A stretch of DNA of 64,000 nucleotides, taken from NCBI RefSeq assembly GCF_003057745.1, contig NZ_QBJD02000009.1:124001-188000 (forward strand), in the 5' to 3' direction. Positions 48,791-59,590 of this stretch are shown here, piece by piece (position 1 is the first letter of the stretch; each line of letters starts with the position of its first letter). The position numbers and the translations under genes were made by a program. The notes below the pieces were generated by a model that made no database searches, was not told the DNA's origin, and worked only from the letters and a program-made list of their open reading frames with translations. The stretch is from Enterobacter sp. RIT418. Its GTDB lineage: Bacteria > Pseudomonadota > Gammaproteobacteria > Enterobacterales > Enterobacteriaceae.

Positions 48791-48825
48791 ATAACTCCCA
48801 CCCGACGTGGGAGTTATTATTTTTT
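48791..48825 (+). terminator. Rho-independent terminator after dacA
   Basis: ATAACTCCCAC and GTGGGAGTTAT pair around CCGAC, followed by TATTTTTT. It lies 51 bases after the dacA stop and just ahead of ybeD. Confidence 0.9.
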
Positions 48826-48845
48826 GACGTTACGCCGGAGCTGAC

Positions 48846-49109
48846 ATGAAAACCAAACTTAACGAACTGCTTGAATTCCCTACCTCATTTACCTACAAAG
48901 TAATGGGTCTGGCGAAACCTGAGCTGGTTGATCAGGTGGTTGAAGTGGTTCAGCGCCATGCGCCGGGCGACTACTCTCCGTCGGTGAAACCAAGCAGCAA
49001 AGGCAATTATCACTCTGTCTCTATCACCATTAATGCAACGCACATTGAGCAGGTTGAAACGCTGTACGAAGAGCTCGGCAATATCGAAATTGTTCGTATG
49101 GTGCTGTAG
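48846..49109 (+). CDS. ybeD: YbeD, DUF493 protein
   Basis: An 87-residue cytoplasmic protein with a ferredoxin-like alpha/beta fold resembling ACT domains. It starts [21 protein letters not shown], and [20 protein letters not shown] is the conserved centre. Function is not known; its steady neighbourhood with lipB suggests a link to lipoate metabolism, but that is inference. GCCGGAGCTGAC supplies a ribosome-binding site. Confidence 0.93.
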   Translation: MKTKLNELLEFPTSFTYKVMGLAKPELVDQVVEVVQRHAPGDYSPSVKPSSKGNYHSVSITINATHIEQVETLYEELGNIEIVRMVL

Positions 49110-49203
49110 TCCCTTTTGGGTTGCCCGGTTAGCCGGGTAACCCACTTCCCCGCTGTGATATACTCCCCACTCCCATTTGTCCCTCGTCTTCGGAGACGTT
49201 GTT

Positions 49204-49845
49204 TTGTATCAGGATAAAATTCTTGTCCGCCACCTCGGGCTACAGCCCTATGAGCCTGTCTCACAGGCTATGCACGACTTCACCGATTCACGCGACGACG
49301 CCACGCCAGATGAAATTTGGCTGGTAGAGCATCTGCCGGTCTTTACCCAGGGCCAGGCCGGAAAAGCGGAACATTTGCTGATGACGGGCGACATTCCCGT
49401 GATTCAAAGCGATCGCGGTGGACAAGTGACCTACCACGGCCCGGGCCAGCAGGTCGTGTATGTCCTGCTGAACCTGAAGCGCAGGAAGCTTGGCGTGCGT
49501 GAACTGGTGACCTTACTGGAAAACACCGTCGTTAATACGCTGGCAGAATACGGCATTGACGCCCATCCACGCGCCGATGCGCCGGGGGTCTACGTGGGTG
49601 AGAAGAAGATCTGTTCGCTTGGGCTGCGCATCCGCAAAGGCTGTTCGTTCCACGGGCTGGCGCTCAATATTAATATGGATCTGACGCCCTTCCAGCGAAT
49701 TAATCCCTGTGGCTATGCGGGCATGGAAATGACGCAAATGCGCCAGTGGGTAGAAGACGCCACCCCCGATAATATTCGACCAGCGCTATTAAACAATCTT
49801 TTAGCGCTACTTAACAATCCTCCCCACGAATATATCACCGCTTAA
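49204..49845 (+). CDS. lipB: Octanoyl-ACP:protein transferase LipB
   Basis: LipB moves octanoate from acyl-carrier protein to the lipoyl domains of 2-oxoacid dehydrogenases; LipA then inserts sulfur. It has 213 residues. The conserved lysine and cysteine of the active site are in [12 protein letters not shown] and [10 protein letters not shown]. The [12 protein letters not shown] motif is complete. The start is TTG at 49204 after GGAGACGTTG, matching E. coli; a TTG nine codons earlier is possible. lipA lies 1.4 kb downstream beyond ybeF. Confidence 0.95.
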   Translation: MYQDKILVRHLGLQPYEPVSQAMHDFTDSRDDATPDEIWLVEHLPVFTQGQAGKAEHLLMTGDIPVIQSDRGGQVTYHGPGQQVVYVLLNLKRRKLGVRELVTLLENTVVNTLAEYGIDAHPRADAPGVYVGEKKICSLGLRIRKGCSFHGLALNINMDLTPFQRINPCGYAGMEMTQMRQWVEDATPDNIRPALLNNLLALLNNPPHEYITA

Positions 49846-49969
49846 TACACCATACATCATGGTCCGATTATTCTCCGGACCGTGACTTATTTACTGCTTT
49901 TATACTTTACAAAAATCAGTAGATTCTATATTTTCGATGCTCCCGCATATTAGCATCACATATTCTCTT

Positions 49970-49994
49970 GCCCCGCCCGTGCAGGCTGCGGGGC
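49970..49994. other. GC-rich hairpin in the lipB-ybeF gap
   Basis: GCCCCGC and GCGGGGC pair around an 11-base loop in a mostly AT-rich 289-bp gap. A weaker hairpin (GGTCCG/CGGACC, 49861-49882) near the lipB end may be its terminator. I see no gene in the gap. Confidence 0.4.
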
Positions 49995-50134
49995 ATATGC
50001 AACATGCGTGATAATCACCCAACTGTTCGTTTTTGATAAGCCAGTGAAATACGTCAATTATTTTACGAATCTCTACAAGCATAATAAATAAATTCAACTA
50101 TCATTCATACTGTGAATGAATACGGAGTGAAAGC

Positions 50135-51088
50135 GTGGAGTATAAGAATTTACCAACAAAGCGTATCAACGAAACCGTTGGAGATGATAAACCACAAATT
50201 TTTCGGACTTTACGTAATATTGATCTCAATTTATTGACTATTTTTGAGGCGGTATATGTCCACAAGGGTATCGTTAACGCGGCTAAAATTCTTAACCTCA
50301 CGCCTTCCGCAATTAGCCAGTCTATTCAAAAGCTGCGCGCCATATTTCCCGATCCGTTATTTATTCGCAAAGGCCAGGGCGTCACGCCAACTGCTTACGC
50401 AACCCATTTGCATGAGTACATTAGCCAGGGGCTTGAATCGATTCTCGGCGCGCTTGATTTAACCGGCAGCTACGATAAGCAGAGAACCATTACCATCGGC
50501 ACATCCCCTTCCCTTGGCGTTCTGGTTATGCCCGCCATCTACCAGGCCGTCAAGCAGCATGCACCGCAGCTACTCCTGCGCAACGTGCCGGTTCACGAAC
50601 CCGAAACCCAACTGGCACAGTTCCAGACCGATCTGGTTATTGACGTCAGCAGTTCTAGCGCACGGGCGTTAGGGCAGCACGTACTTTACGCCGACAGCCT
50701 GGTTCTCGTTTGCCGCCAGCATCACCCGGCATTGGGCCAGCCGCCAACGCTCGACAATCTTCGCCATTATGAGCATTCATCGTTTATGGCTGAAGGCCAT
50801 GCGCAAAACCCGCAGCGTCAGCGCATTAACGATCTCTTCCCGGAACGGCAGGTCAGCGTCAGCAGTTACAATATGTTTACTATTGCCTCCCTGATTGCCA
50901 GCAGCGATATGCTGTGCGTGATGCCGCTGCGCCTCTTTCACCTGCTCAAGAAATGCTGGCCGCTTGAGCGCATCCCGCTGAGCCACCTCAGTACGGAATC
51001 TGTCGAAATTTCACTTCATTACAACAAGCTCAGCCTGCGCGATCCGGTACTCGACAACGTGATCAACATTATCCGTCAGACCTTCTGA
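50135..51088 (+). CDS. ybeF: LysR-type transcriptional regulator YbeF
   Basis: A 317-residue LysR-family regulator of unknown target. The N-terminal helix-turn-helix is offset by about 25 residues and reads LNLLTIFEAVYVHKGIVNAAK, then LTPSAISQSIQKLR. That part is nearly the same as E. coli YbeF, whereas the effector domain (about residues 110-317) has diverged much more. The end SLRDPVLDNVINIIRQTF is kept. Its place between lipB and lipA suggests a link with lipoate or acyl metabolism, without proof. Confidence 0.92.
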   Translation: MEYKNLPTKRINETVGDDKPQIFRTLRNIDLNLLTIFEAVYVHKGIVNAAKILNLTPSAISQSIQKLRAIFPDPLFIRKGQGVTPTAYATHLHEYISQGLESILGALDLTGSYDKQRTITIGTSPSLGVLVMPAIYQAVKQHAPQLLLRNVPVHEPETQLAQFQTDLVIDVSSSSARALGQHVLYADSLVLVCRQHHPALGQPPTLDNLRHYEHSSFMAEGHAQNPQRQRINDLFPERQVSVSSYNMFTIASLIASSDMLCVMPLRLFHLLKKCWPLERIPLSHLSTESVEISLHYNKLSLRDPVLDNVINIIRQTF

Positions 51089-51295
51089 TTGAGAAGCGCA
51101 TCAAGCGTCCGCGCCATGGGCGGGACAAAAGGCACTAAACAACAACTATTTTACAAATTGGCGACACGGCAGGCTGCTTTATCGCCCCTTTAAATGATAT
51201 ACTGCCTGTCGTTCGTTCAAAAATAGTTGATAAATACAACATTCCCTTGAACTAAAACGCTTTCCTTCGATATTCGCAACTGGAACACGCACGCT

Positions 51296-52261
51296 ATGAG
51301 TAAACCCATTGTGATGGAACGCGGTGTAAAATACCGCGATGCCGATAAAATGGCCCTTATCCCGGTTAAAAACGTGGCTACAGAGCGCGAAGCGCTGTTA
51401 AGAAAACCGGAATGGATGAAAATCAAACTTCCGGCAGACTCTTCGCGTATCCAGGGGATCAAAGCGGCGATGCGCAAAAATGGCCTTCACTCCGTTTGTG
51501 AAGAAGCTTCTTGCCCTAACCTTGCTGAATGTTTTAACCACGGTACGGCGACCTTCATGATTCTGGGTGCCATCTGTACCCGCCGCTGTCCGTTTTGCGA
51601 CGTTGCGCACGGTCGTCCCGTCGCGCCTGACGCTAACGAACCGCAAAAGCTGGCGCAGACCATCGCCGACATGGGGCTGCGTTATGTGGTGATCACCTCC
51701 GTTGACCGCGACGATCTGCGCGACGGTGGTGCCCAGCACTTTGCGGACTGCATTACGGCGATTCGCGAAAAAAATCCAACCATTAAAATCGAGACGCTGG
51801 TTCCCGATTTCCGCGGCCGTATGGATCGCGCGCTGGATATTCTCACCGCGACGCCGCCGGACGTGTTTAACCACAACCTTGAGAACGTGCCGCGCATCTA
51901 TCGTCAGGTACGTCCAGGGGCCGACTATAACTGGTCCCTGAAGCTGCTGGAGCGTTTCAAAGAAGCACACCCGCACATTCCAACCAAGTCTGGCCTGATG
52001 GTTGGCCTTGGCGAAACCAATGCCGAAATCATTGAAGTGATGCGCGATCTGCGTCGCCACGGCGTGACCATGCTGACGCTGGGCCAGTACCTGCAGCCGA
52101 GCCGTCATCACCTGCCGGTACAGCGCTACGTGAGCCCGGACGAGTTTGACGAAATGAAAGCCGAAGCGATGGCTATGGGCTTCACCCACGCTGCCTGCGG
52201 GCCTTTCGTTCGCTCTTCCTACCACGCCGACATGCAGGCGAAAGGCGAAGAGGTGAAGTAA
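51296..52261 (+). CDS. lipA: Lipoyl synthase LipA
   Basis: LipA is a radical-SAM enzyme that inserts two sulfurs into protein-bound octanoyl chains. It has 321 residues, the E. coli length. The auxiliary 4Fe-4S cluster cysteines are in [12 protein letters not shown], and the radical-SAM cluster is in CTRRCPFC. The serine ligand is in the C-terminal RSSYHAD. The auxiliary cluster is consumed as sulfur donor. A shared terminator with tatE follows. Confidence 0.98.
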   Translation: MSKPIVMERGVKYRDADKMALIPVKNVATEREALLRKPEWMKIKLPADSSRIQGIKAAMRKNGLHSVCEEASCPNLAECFNHGTATFMILGAICTRRCPFCDVAHGRPVAPDANEPQKLAQTIADMGLRYVVITSVDRDDLRDGGAQHFADCITAIREKNPTIKIETLVPDFRGRMDRALDILTATPPDVFNHNLENVPRIYRQVRPGADYNWSLKLLERFKEAHPHIPTKSGLMVGLGETNAEIIEVMRDLRRHGVTMLTLGQYLQPSRHHLPVQRYVSPDEFDEMKAEAMAMGFTHAACGPFVRSSYHADMQAKGEEVK

Positions 52262-52290
52262 GACGGTAATATTTATTTACCGTTAAGCGA

Positions 52291-52322
52291 AAAAAAACCG
52301 GCCTAAGCGCCGGTTTTTTCTT
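52291..52322. terminator. Bidirectional terminator between lipA and tatE
   Basis: AACCGGC and GCCGGTT pair around CTAAGC, with A and T runs on both sides, so it can end lipA on the plus strand and tatE on the minus strand. Confidence 0.88.
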
Positions 52323-52345
52323 TTGCATGCGCGAAAGCCATGCGG

Positions 52346-52549
52346 TTACTCTTTGTGAGAAAGCTTCTCTGCAGGGACGTCATCCTCGGCACTTTTCTTC
52401 GCAGCCGCGTCATCATCATTCATCGCTTTCTTAAAGCCTTTAATGGCGGTACCCAGGTCTCCACCCAGCGTACGTAACTTCTTGGTACCAAACAGCAGGA
52501 CGACCAGTGCGGCAACCACCAGCAGTTTGGTAATACTAATCTCACCCAT
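52346..52549 (-). CDS. tatE: Twin-arginine translocase subunit TatE
   Basis: TatE is a TatA paralogue that joins the Tat pore. It has 67 residues: one N-terminal membrane helix ([20 protein letters not shown]), the FGTKKLR hinge, an amphipathic helix ([13 protein letters not shown]) and a charged tail. It starts MGEISITK like E. coli TatE. It is monocistronic and convergent with lipA. Confidence 0.95.
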   Translation of the reverse strand: MGEISITKLLVVAALVVLLFGTKKLRTLGGDLGTAIKGFKKAMNDDDAAAKKSAEDDVPAEKLSHKE

Positions 52550-52677
52550 AGATACCTTCTTTACATAAAACAGGCTGCATTCAGCGCCAATAAAACCCGA
52601 TCGTATTAACGGTCATTTGGCGCGCGCACACAATAGCAATCTGTAACAAGGTGAATCAAGCATTGTTGAAAAAAACA

Positions 52678-53466
52678 TCACAATAATTGCGGTGGCGCAA
52701 AACGACGGTTGCGAAGAACGGGTAATTGCTCGCGTGCAAGCGTTATTCGCGCTGAAATTATCTCGGTAAACAGCATCGCGGGCGCTTCCGCTGCCGCCGC
52801 AATCGTCACTCCCAGCGGATCGACCACTCTGCTCTGCCCAATGTTTTTGTTACCACACTCGCCCGCGGCGACGACATAACATGTGGTATCCAGCGCGCGG
52901 GCAGCCAGCAGCGTCGCCCAGTGGTGTTCTTTTGCTGGGCCTTTCACCCACGCTGCGGGTAACACCAGCACTTCGGCCCCCTGCTGCGCGAGGCTTAACG
53001 CCAGCTCGGGAAAGCGAAGGTCGTAACAGGTCATTAAGCCGATTTTCATCCCGTCAACCTCTACCAGAGGAGGCACGCAATCTCCCGGATCGACCAGCCG
53101 TGACTCCTGAACGCTGAACGCGTCATAAAGGTGAAGCTTTGCATAACGCGCAATGATGGCCCCCCCGCGGATCGCCACCAGCGTATTGATAGCCCGTCCG
53201 GGCGTTGAAGGCACATGGATCGTGAATAGGGTCGTCATTTGATTGCCGACGCTCTCGCCCAGCAGCCGTTGTAAAAAAGGGCCATCCAGCGGCTGCGCCG
53301 ATTTCACCGACAGATCGGGATCGCCGTCGGCACGCGCCAGCAGTGCCTCTGGAAGCACGAGCAGCGCCGCGCCCTTTTCTCGAGCCTGCGCCATAAGAGA
53401 AACACACTTCTGCGCATTCTCTTTCCAGTCCGGCGTGACTGCAAACTGCCCAACCGCAACATGCAT
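52678..53466 (-). CDS. ybeM: Deaminated glutathione amidase YbeM (Nit1 type), intact
   Basis: This nitrilase-superfamily amidase is thought to repair deaminated glutathione, a by-product of transaminases. It has 262 residues. The catalytic triad is complete: Glu40 (LVLPEALL), Lys110 ([11 protein letters not shown]) and Cys147 ([11 protein letters not shown]). There is no signal peptide. The ATG at 53466 follows GAGGGG; a longer version adds 17 residues without counterpart. The gene is disrupted in E. coli K-12 but complete here. It diverges from crcB by 67 bp. Confidence 0.94.
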   Translation of the reverse strand: MHVAVGQFAVTPDWKENAQKCVSLMAQAREKGAALLVLPEALLARADGDPDLSVKSAQPLDGPFLQRLLGESVGNQMTTLFTIHVPSTPGRAINTLVAIRGGAIIARYAKLHLYDAFSVQESRLVDPGDCVPPLVEVDGMKIGLMTCYDLRFPELALSLAQQGAEVLVLPAAWVKGPAKEHHWATLLAARALDTTCYVVAAGECGNKNIGQSRVVDPLGVTIAAAAEAPAMLFTEIISARITLAREQLPVLRNRRFAPPQLL

Positions 53467-53533
53467 ATTTGTCCCCTCGTCCACATCAGCGTTACACTTA
53501 ACGCTCTTACACATCAAATAGCAGGTATGTACG

Positions 53534-53917
53534 GTGTTTCAACTACTTTTAGCCGTTTTTATTGGTGGGGGTACCGGTAGCGTCGCGCGATGGCTGGTGA
53601 GTATGCGATTTAATCCACTGCATCAGGCCATTCCCATGGGCACGCTGGCAGCGAACCTGATTGGCGCATTCATCATTGGCATGGGGCTAGCCTGGTTTAA
53701 CCGCATGACGAATATCGACCCGATGTGGAAAGTTCTGGTGACCACGGGCTTCTGCGGCGGCTTAACCACGTTCTCAACGTTTTCGGCCGAGGTGGTTTTC
53801 CTGTTTCAGGAAGGTCGCGTTGGATGGGCTCTGACCAATATTGCCGTCAACATGCTTGGATCGTTTGCGATGACCGCGCTCGCATTTTGGCTATTTTCGT
53901 CTGCCAGCGCACACTAA
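53534..53917 (+). CDS. crcB: Fluoride ion channel CrcB (Fluc)
   Basis: CrcB is a dual-topology fluoride channel that exports F- from the cytoplasm. It has 127 residues and four membrane helices. It starts GTG with [34 protein letters not shown] and [14 protein letters not shown] are the Fluc signatures, the latter lining the pore with Phe and Ser/Thr. No fluoride riboswitch is visible in the 67 bp upstream. Confidence 0.96.
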   Translation: MFQLLLAVFIGGGTGSVARWLVSMRFNPLHQAIPMGTLAANLIGAFIIGMGLAWFNRMTNIDPMWKVLVTTGFCGGLTTFSTFSAEVVFLFQEGRVGWALTNIAVNMLGSFAMTALAFWLFSSASAH

Positions 53918-53988
53918 TCATGCTCACATTAATGTTGGCTTAATTTTTCTCTGTCACTCTTGCCTAAACATTGAACGAGGGCGGCAGA

Positions 53989-54075
53989 ATGAAAGAGAAC
54001 GTGATAAGTGCGGGAATGGTGTTGCTGAGCGTAGCGATCGTCGCCATTTTCCTGAAAATGTATTTTTTAGGCTAA
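53989..54075 (+). CDS. 28-residue single-pass membrane peptide, unrecognised
   Basis: An ORF of 28 codons (MKENVISAGMVLLSV to MYFLG) lies between crcB and the terminator shared with cspE. It has a short charged N terminus (KEN), one hydrophobic helix of about 18 residues (VISAGMVLLSVAIVAIFL) and Lys before the end, the usual form of small enteric membrane proteins. GAGGG lies about 8 bases upstream, and an intrinsic terminator follows within 20 bases. It could be co-transcribed with crcB (71-bp gap). I do not recognise a named homologue. Confidence 0.6.
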   Translation: MKENVISAGMVLLSVAIVAIFLKMYFLG

Positions 54076-54083
54076 CGCATAAC

Positions 54084-54112
54084 GAAAAAAACCCGCTCAA
54101 TGAGCGGGTTTT
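54084..54112. terminator. Bidirectional terminator between the small ORF and cspE
   Basis: AACCCGCTCA and TGAGCGGGTT pair, flanked by seven A on one side and four T on the other. It serves cspE on the minus strand best (A run on plus reads as T run) and the small ORF on the plus strand. Confidence 0.88.
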
Positions 54113-54136
54113 GAAATTCTTGCTGACGCGTCTGAA

Positions 54137-54346
54137 TTACAGAGCGATTACGTTAGCAGCAGAAGGACCTTTGGCACCGTTAGTGATTTCGAACTCAACG
54201 CGCTGGCCTTCAGCCAGGGTTTTGAAACCATTAGACTGGATTGCAGAGAAGTGTACGAACACATCTTTGCTGCCATCTTCAGGAGTAATGAAACCGAATC
54301 CTTTGGACTCATTAAACCACTTAACGTTACCTTTAATCTTAGACAT
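54137..54346 (-). CDS. cspE: Cold-shock-family RNA chaperone CspE
   Basis: CspE is a constitutive cold-shock-type protein that binds single-stranded RNA and acts as an antiterminator and RNA chaperone. It has 69 residues with RNP1 KGFGFI and RNP2 VFVHF. It is nearly the same as E. coli CspE (Ser instead of Thr in AIQSNGF). The ATG at 54346 follows AAGGTAATTTTG. A leader of about 120 bp with an inverted TAACAATTGTTA element lies upstream. Confidence 0.97.
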   Translation of the reverse strand: MSKIKGNVKWFNESKGFGFITPEDGSKDVFVHFSAIQSNGFKTLAEGQRVEFEITNGAKGPSAANVIAL

Positions 54347-54536
54347 CAAAATTACCTTTACATTAAAAAACGACACAAATGCTGTGTCGAGTATCAGTAC
54401 AACAATTGTTAGACGTTTTGTCCAGCGCTTCTTTGTTAAAAAGTGACAAAAGTCGCGTTAATTTTTGCCGTTGAATTTTTATGCTATACAATTCAACGGC
54501 AGCACATTTTTTCACCAGAATGTAAAGGTTTGACGG

Positions 54537-55112
54537 TTAAAACTCAAAGCGCATCCAGGCAAAGTAAACGTTACCGTTGTTGTACGTTCCTGGTATGTAG
54601 GTCATCTGGAACGTGGCCGGACCATAGCCGATGGAGGCCAGCGGAAGGATGACCGGAATCGGTATGTATTTCCAGTTATCGCGCGCGGTCACCCCAGCGG
54701 TATAGCCCAGACCGAGGTGAAAATTATCGTCCGCCAGCGGACGCCAGGTTTTCTCCCAGCCGTATCCCCCAATCGGCTCCCACTTGTTAAAAGAGTCTTT
54801 GAAGGCCATCAGGTAGATGCCGTGCCAGTTCCCCTTTTCATCCCAGCGAGACTGGCCAAAGCCCGCCCCCCACGGACGCTCGTTGTACTTGTCCGTTTTC
54901 TCTTTGTCATAGGCGAAACGCGCATGCCACGTGATAGCCGGAATATAGAGATCGTAGTGCTCCGGCGCTGTCCAGGTTTGAGCGACATTATCCGTAAAAG
55001 TGGAAAACCAGCCTTTGCCCGTCGCGTTATCTTCTGCCCGTGCAGCGGATGAAAACGTTAACTGACCAAAAATAAAGAATAAAATCAGTAAAAAATTATT
55101 ACGTACGCTCAC
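54537..55112 (-). CDS. pagP: Lipid A palmitoyltransferase PagP
   Basis: PagP is an outer-membrane beta-barrel that transfers palmitate to lipid A, giving resistance to cationic peptides. It has 191 residues from a GTG at 55112, with a signal peptide ending AARAE. The catalytic His is in [17 protein letters not shown], and Asp/Ser are in AFKDSFNKW. The barrel ends YFAWMRFEF, a terminal-Phe signal. The start is uncertain: a longer frame exists but would spoil the signal peptide. I see no convincing PhoP box. The cus-like cluster follows upstream, where E. coli has dcuC. Confidence 0.93.
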   Translation of the reverse strand: MSVRNNFLLILFFIFGQLTFSSAARAEDNATGKGWFSTFTDNVAQTWTAPEHYDLYIPAITWHARFAYDKEKTDKYNERPWGAGFGQSRWDEKGNWHGIYLMAFKDSFNKWEPIGGYGWEKTWRPLADDNFHLGLGYTAGVTARDNWKYIPIPVILPLASIGYGPATFQMTYIPGTYNNGNVYFAWMRFEF

Positions 55113-55236
55113 AATACCATTACCATTCTTGCTATTAAGGGCAAATTCTAACACAGAATAGTTGAATAAAACCTTAACGGAACCGCCGCAGTTCCTAATT
55201 ACGGATGATGATATTGAGAATATTCTTATCAGAAGA

Positions 55237-55269
55237 CGCCTGCACGCTAAAATATTCGCATGCAGGCGC
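55237..55269 (-). terminator. Stem-loop after cusA
   Basis: GCCTGCA and TGCAGGC, extended by flanking GC pairs, enclose an AT-rich loop, 6 bases after the cusA stop. There is no T tract, so termination is uncertain. Confidence 0.4.
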
Positions 55270-55274
55270 CAGGC

Positions 55275-58200
55275 CTAGCGCTGATGGATAAGCTTATAGA
55301 GCGCGGGAATAACCAGCATTGACAATAGCGGTGCCGTGACCATGCCGCCAATCATCGGCGCGGCGATACGCTGCATCACCTCTGAACCGCTTCCTCCGCC
55401 CCACATTACGGGCAGCAGGCCCGCCATGATGGTGGCCACCGTCATCACCTTCGGGCGAACGCGCAGCACCGCGCCTTCGTGGATCGCGCGCATCAATAGG
55501 CTATTTCCGCCTTCAGATCCGCTCCGCCAATATTTATCCAATGCCTGGTTTAAATAAAGCACCATAATGACGCCAAATTCCGCGGCCACGCCTGACAGCG
55601 CGATAAACCCAACGGCCCCGGCCACGGAGAGATTATACCCAAGCAGCCAAAGCAGCCACACGCCCCCAATAAGCGCGAACGGCAATGTCCCCATTATTAT
55701 CAGGACATCTGAAACGCGTTTAAACGTCAGCCAAAGCAGAATAAATATAATCATTAGCGTTACCGGCAGGACTAATTTGAGCTTTGCCGTCGCCCGCTCA
55801 AGATATTCAAACTGCCCGGACCAGGAGAGCGAAACGCCCTGCGGCAATGCCACCCGTTCAGCCACGCGCTGCCGCATGTCATCCACGGCTGATTTCAGGT
55901 CGCGCCCGCGCAAATCAACGTAAATCCAGTTGGATAAACGGGCGTTCTCGCTTTTCAGCATCGGCGGGCCTTCGCTCACCGAAACTGTCGCCAGCTCGCC
56001 AAGCGCCACCTGGCTACCGTTTGCGGTGACGACCGGCAGCGCGCGAAGCTTGTCAACATTGTCGCGAAGACCGCGCGGATAGCGCAGATTAACAGGATAA
56101 CGCTCGCGCCCCTGTATGACTTCGCCGATATTGTCGCCGCCGACCAGGGTGGAAACCATGCCCTGCAGCTCGTCAACCGAGACGCCGTAGCGCGCGGCCT
56201 TGAGCCGGTCAATCTGAATATCCACATAGCGTCCGCCGGCCAGCCGTTCAGCCAGCGCGGAGGTAACGCCGGGCACCTGCTTCACCACGCGCTCAATCTG
56301 CTGCGCCACGCGCTCGATATCCGCAATATTATTGCCGTTCACCTTAATGCCGACCGGGCTTTTTATCCCCGTAGCCAGCATGTCCAGCCGGTTGCGGATA
56401 GGCGGAACCCAGACGTTTGCGATCCCCGGCAGCGATACCGTTTTGTCGAGCTCTTCGACCAGCTTTTGCGGCGTCATCCCGGGCCGCCACAGCTCGCGCG
56501 GCTTAAAGCGGATGGTCGTTTCGAGCATGGTTAACGGCGCGGGATCGGTGGCCGACTCCGCCCGCCCGGCTTTACCGAATACGCTTTCAACCTCCGGCAC
56601 GCTTTTAATTAGCCTGTCAGTTTGCTGCAGCAATTTTGCGGCTTCCTGCGCGGATATTCCCGGCAGCGTTGAAGGCATATAGAGCAGGTCTCCCTCATCC
56701 AGCGGAGGCATAAACTCGCTGCCCAGGCGGCTTAGCGGCCATAGCGTGGCGAGCAATAGCGCAAACGCCAGCACCAGCGTCGTTTTGGGAAAGGTGAGAA
56801 CTTTATCCAGAAGTGGCTCGTATAACCGAATCAACGCGCGGTTGATCGGGTTCGCCTTTTCATCCGGGATCTTACCGCGAATAAAATACCCCATCAGCAC
56901 GGGCACCAGCGTGATCCCAAGCCCGGCCGCTACGGCCATTGACCACGTCTTGGTGAACGCCAGCGGCGAGAACATTTTCCCCTCCTGCGCTTCCAGCGAG
57001 AAGACGGGAATAAACGACAGGGTAATGATCAGCAGGCTGCAAAACAGCGCGGGCCCTACCTCAATAGCCGCGCGCTCCGCCAGCTGCCAATACTCTGCGG
57101 ATGAAGGCTGCCGGCCCGGGTTATCATGCCGCCACCGCTCGAGCACCTTATGCATATTCTCGATCATCACGATCGCCGCATCCACCATTGCGCCGATGGC
57201 AATGGCAATCCCGCCGAGGGACATAATATTGGCGTTAATGCCCTGATAATGCATAACGACGAACGCGCCCAAAATCCCCAGCGGCAGGGAGACGATCGCC
57301 ACCAGCGCCGAGCGGAAATGAAACAGGAACAGCGCGCACACCAGCACAACCACCGCAAACTCTTCCAGCAGCTTGTGGGTTAAGGTTTTGACCGAGTCCT
57401 CAATCAGCGTCGAGCGGTCGTACACCGGCACAATTGCAACGCCCTGCGGCAGCGTTTTCTGCAGTTCAGCCAGCTTCGCCTTCACCGCGCGAATGGTCTC
57501 CAGCGCGTTCTGCCCGTAGCGCATCACCACCACGCCACCGGCAACCTCTCCCTCTCCATTCAGCTCGGCCACGCCGCGGCGGATCTCCGGACCAAAGCCG
57601 ATCGTCGCCACGTCCTTGAGCATAACCGGCACGCCGTCGCGGCTGGTTATTACCACGTTGCGAAAATCCTCCAGCGTACGCAGGTAGCCCGTGGTGCGCA
57701 CCATATACTCCGCCTCGCCCATTTCCAGCAGCGCGCCGCCGCTCTCCTGATTGGCGGCCTGCACGGCGCTGGAAAGCTGGCCGTGGGTAATATTGAGCGC
57801 GCGCATTTTTGCCGGATCGGCGACGATTTGATACTGGCGCACCATCCCGCCGATGCTCGCCACCTCCGATACGTTCGGCACGGACTTAAGCTCAAACTTC
57901 AGCGTCCAGTCCTGGATGGCGCGCAAATCCGCCAGGCTATGCTTTCCGCTGCGGTCAATCAGCGCATATTCATAGATCCAGCCGACGCCCGTTGCGTCCG
58001 GCCCCAGAGAGACTTTCACTCCCGCCGGAAGCTGCGCCTGCGCCTGGCTTAAATACTCCAGCACTCTGGAGCGCGCCCAGTAGAGATCGGTCCCCTCTTC
58101 AAACAGAACGTAGACGTAAGCATCGCCAAACATTGAAAACCCACGGACCGTTTTCGCCCCCGGAACGGACAGCATGGAGGTGGTCAACGGCCATGTGACC

Positions 58201-58391
58201 TGATCCTCAATCACCTGCGGCGCTTTGCCGGGATAGCTTGCCTTAACGATAACCTGCACGTCAGAAAGATCGGGCAGCGCGTCCAGCGGCGCGCGCTGCA
58301 CCGCCCAAATGCCCCACCCCGCCATTGCCAGCGCGGCAAGGATCACCAGCAGTCGGTTACGCAATGAAGCGCGAATGATGGCCGCAATCAT
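55275..58391 (-). CDS. cusA: Heavy-metal RND efflux pump, CusA-like
   Basis: The inner-membrane proton antiporter of a Cus-type tripartite pump that moves Cu(I) or Ag(I) out of the periplasm. It has 1038 residues with twelve membrane helices in two halves. The three methionines that form the Cu/Ag site in E. coli CusA are kept in context ([29 protein letters not shown]). The proton-relay Asp lies in [24 protein letters not shown] and [11 protein letters not shown] also fit the HME class. It is only partly similar to CusA/SilA, so it is a diverged member. The ATG overlaps the cusB stop (ATGA). Confidence 0.88.
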   Translation of the reverse strand: MIAAIIRASLRNRLLVILAALAMAGWGIWAVQRAPLDALPDLSDVQVIVKASYPGKAPQVIEDQVTWPLTTSMLSVPGAKTVRGFSMFGDAYVYVLFEEGTDLYWARSRVLEYLSQAQAQLPAGVKVSLGPDATGVGWIYEYALIDRSGKHSLADLRAIQDWTLKFELKSVPNVSEVASIGGMVRQYQIVADPAKMRALNITHGQLSSAVQAANQESGGALLEMGEAEYMVRTTGYLRTLEDFRNVVITSRDGVPVMLKDVATIGFGPEIRRGVAELNGEGEVAGGVVVMRYGQNALETIRAVKAKLAELQKTLPQGVAIVPVYDRSTLIEDSVKTLTHKLLEEFAVVVLVCALFLFHFRSALVAIVSLPLGILGAFVVMHYQGINANIMSLGGIAIAIGAMVDAAIVMIENMHKVLERWRHDNPGRQPSSAEYWQLAERAAIEVGPALFCSLLIITLSFIPVFSLEAQEGKMFSPLAFTKTWSMAVAAGLGITLVPVLMGYFIRGKIPDEKANPINRALIRLYEPLLDKVLTFPKTTLVLAFALLLATLWPLSRLGSEFMPPLDEGDLLYMPSTLPGISAQEAAKLLQQTDRLIKSVPEVESVFGKAGRAESATDPAPLTMLETTIRFKPRELWRPGMTPQKLVEELDKTVSLPGIANVWVPPIRNRLDMLATGIKSPVGIKVNGNNIADIERVAQQIERVVKQVPGVTSALAERLAGGRYVDIQIDRLKAARYGVSVDELQGMVSTLVGGDNIGEVIQGRERYPVNLRYPRGLRDNVDKLRALPVVTANGSQVALGELATVSVSEGPPMLKSENARLSNWIYVDLRGRDLKSAVDDMRQRVAERVALPQGVSLSWSGQFEYLERATAKLKLVLPVTLMIIFILLWLTFKRVSDVLIIMGTLPFALIGGVWLLWLLGYNLSVAGAVGFIALSGVAAEFGVIMVLYLNQALDKYWRSGSEGGNSLLMRAIHEGAVLRVRPKVMTVATIMAGLLPVMWGGGSGSEVMQRIAAPMIGGMVTAPLLSMLVIPALYKLIHQR

Positions 58392-59590
58392 GGCGTCACC
58401 TCCGGCATGACGCTGCGAAGGCTGGCTTCTGAATCAATCAGGAACTGGCCGGACGTCACCACGGTTTCGCCCTCCTTCAGCCCCGCGCGAATTTCCGTCC
58501 ACCCCTGCGCCGTGATGCCCGGCGTGACGTTCACCGGCCTGAAGTAGCCGTCCCCCGTCGCGATCAGCACCCGCGAGGCGTCACCGCTGTTGATGACCGC
58601 CTCCTCAGGCACGGCCAATACCGGCGGGCGCTCTGGGGTTTGCGCGCGGCGAACCGTGAGATACATTCCGGGCCTCAGCTTCTGCCCGGCATTCCTTAGG
58701 GCAACGCGGGCTTTTAGGGTTCGGGTCGCGGCGTCCATTTGCGGCAGCAGTTCGCTGACCGCACCGTGAAACTCCTCGCCGGGCCAGCTCTCCGACGTGG
58801 CGACCATTTCACTGCCCACCGTCAGGGACTGCGCCTGAGCCTGCGGGTAATCAACAATCAGCCAGACGGGGTCAAGGCTTGCGATTTCGAAAAGCGGCGC
58901 GGTTGCCGTGATTTGCGCCCCCTCCCGCACGTCCAGCTTCACGACGTATCCCGCCCGTTCGGCCCGCAGCGTCAGCGTGGCCTGCGGCCTGCCGCTGCGC
59001 TCCACCGCGCGAATCACCTCTTCCGGCATAAACTGCAGCGCCAGCCGCTCCCGCGCGGCGCGGGTTAATCCTCCGTCACCCAGCTGGCGAACGGCCAAAT
59101 ACTCCTGCTGCGCGGCCGTCCACTGCGGCATCCACAGCTGTGCCAGCGGCTCTCCGGCCTTGACCTGCTGCTGCTGCGCGTTCACAAACAGCTTTGAGAC
59201 CACGCCGTTCGCGGGCGCAGGGACCACCGACACGCTGCGCTCATCGGCAGACACCGTGGCAAACGCCGAGAACGGAGAGACCATCTGGCGCATCTGCGCT
59301 TTTGCCGTCTTCATGCCGAGATTCTGCTGCTGCCGGGTGCTAATCCCCACCCCGCTCGCCGCGTTCTCTTCATCGGCATAGCGTGGAACCAGCGCCATAT
59401 CCATAAACGGGGATTTACCCGGCCTGTCAAAGCGCTGTCCGGGCACCATCGGATCGTACCAGTACAGCACGGTACGCTCTGGCGCCGGAGCCGCCGTGGG
59501 GTGATGGGCCGTTTTCTGTCCCAGCAGGTAGCCGCCGCCGGCTGCGGCGAGGATCGCAAGGGCGAAGGTAGTTAAGGTCAGTTTTTTCAT
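58388..59590 (-). CDS. cusB: RND periplasmic adaptor, CusB-like
   Basis: The membrane-fusion adaptor that links pump to outer-membrane channel and passes metal. It has 400 residues. An N-terminal membrane anchor or uncleaved signal ([23 protein letters not shown]) precedes the metal motif [20 protein letters not shown] and MDMALVP, with the three methionines known to bind Cu/Ag in E. coli CusB. Then come barrel-sandwich, hairpin and beta-barrel domains. The ATG at 59590 overlaps the stop of the channel gene (ATGA); upstream in-frame codons are antisense noise within that gene. Confidence 0.88.
   Translation of the reverse strand: MKKLTLTTFALAILAAAGGGYLLGQKTAHHPTAAPAPERTVLYWYDPMVPGQRFDRPGKSPFMDMALVPRYADEENAASGVGISTRQQQNLGMKTAKAQMRQMVSPFSAFATVSADERSVSVVPAPANGVVSKLFVNAQQQQVKAGEPLAQLWMPQWTAAQQEYLAVRQLGDGGLTRAARERLALQFMPEEVIRAVERSGRPQATLTLRAERAGYVVKLDVREGAQITATAPLFEIASLDPVWLIVDYPQAQAQSLTVGSEMVATSESWPGEEFHGAVSELLPQMDAATRTLKARVALRNAGQKLRPGMYLTVRRAQTPERPPVLAVPEEAVINSGDASRVLIATGDGYFRPVNVTPGITAQGWTEIRAGLKEGETVVTSGQFLIDSEASLRSVMPEVTP

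Noticed and set aside
53467-53533. Fluoride riboswitch ahead of crcB
   Set aside because: The gap is only 67 bp and does not show the conserved fluoride aptamer core by eye.
55113-55274. PhoP box upstream of pagP
   Set aside because: Only a poor partial match to the GTTTA direct repeat was found.
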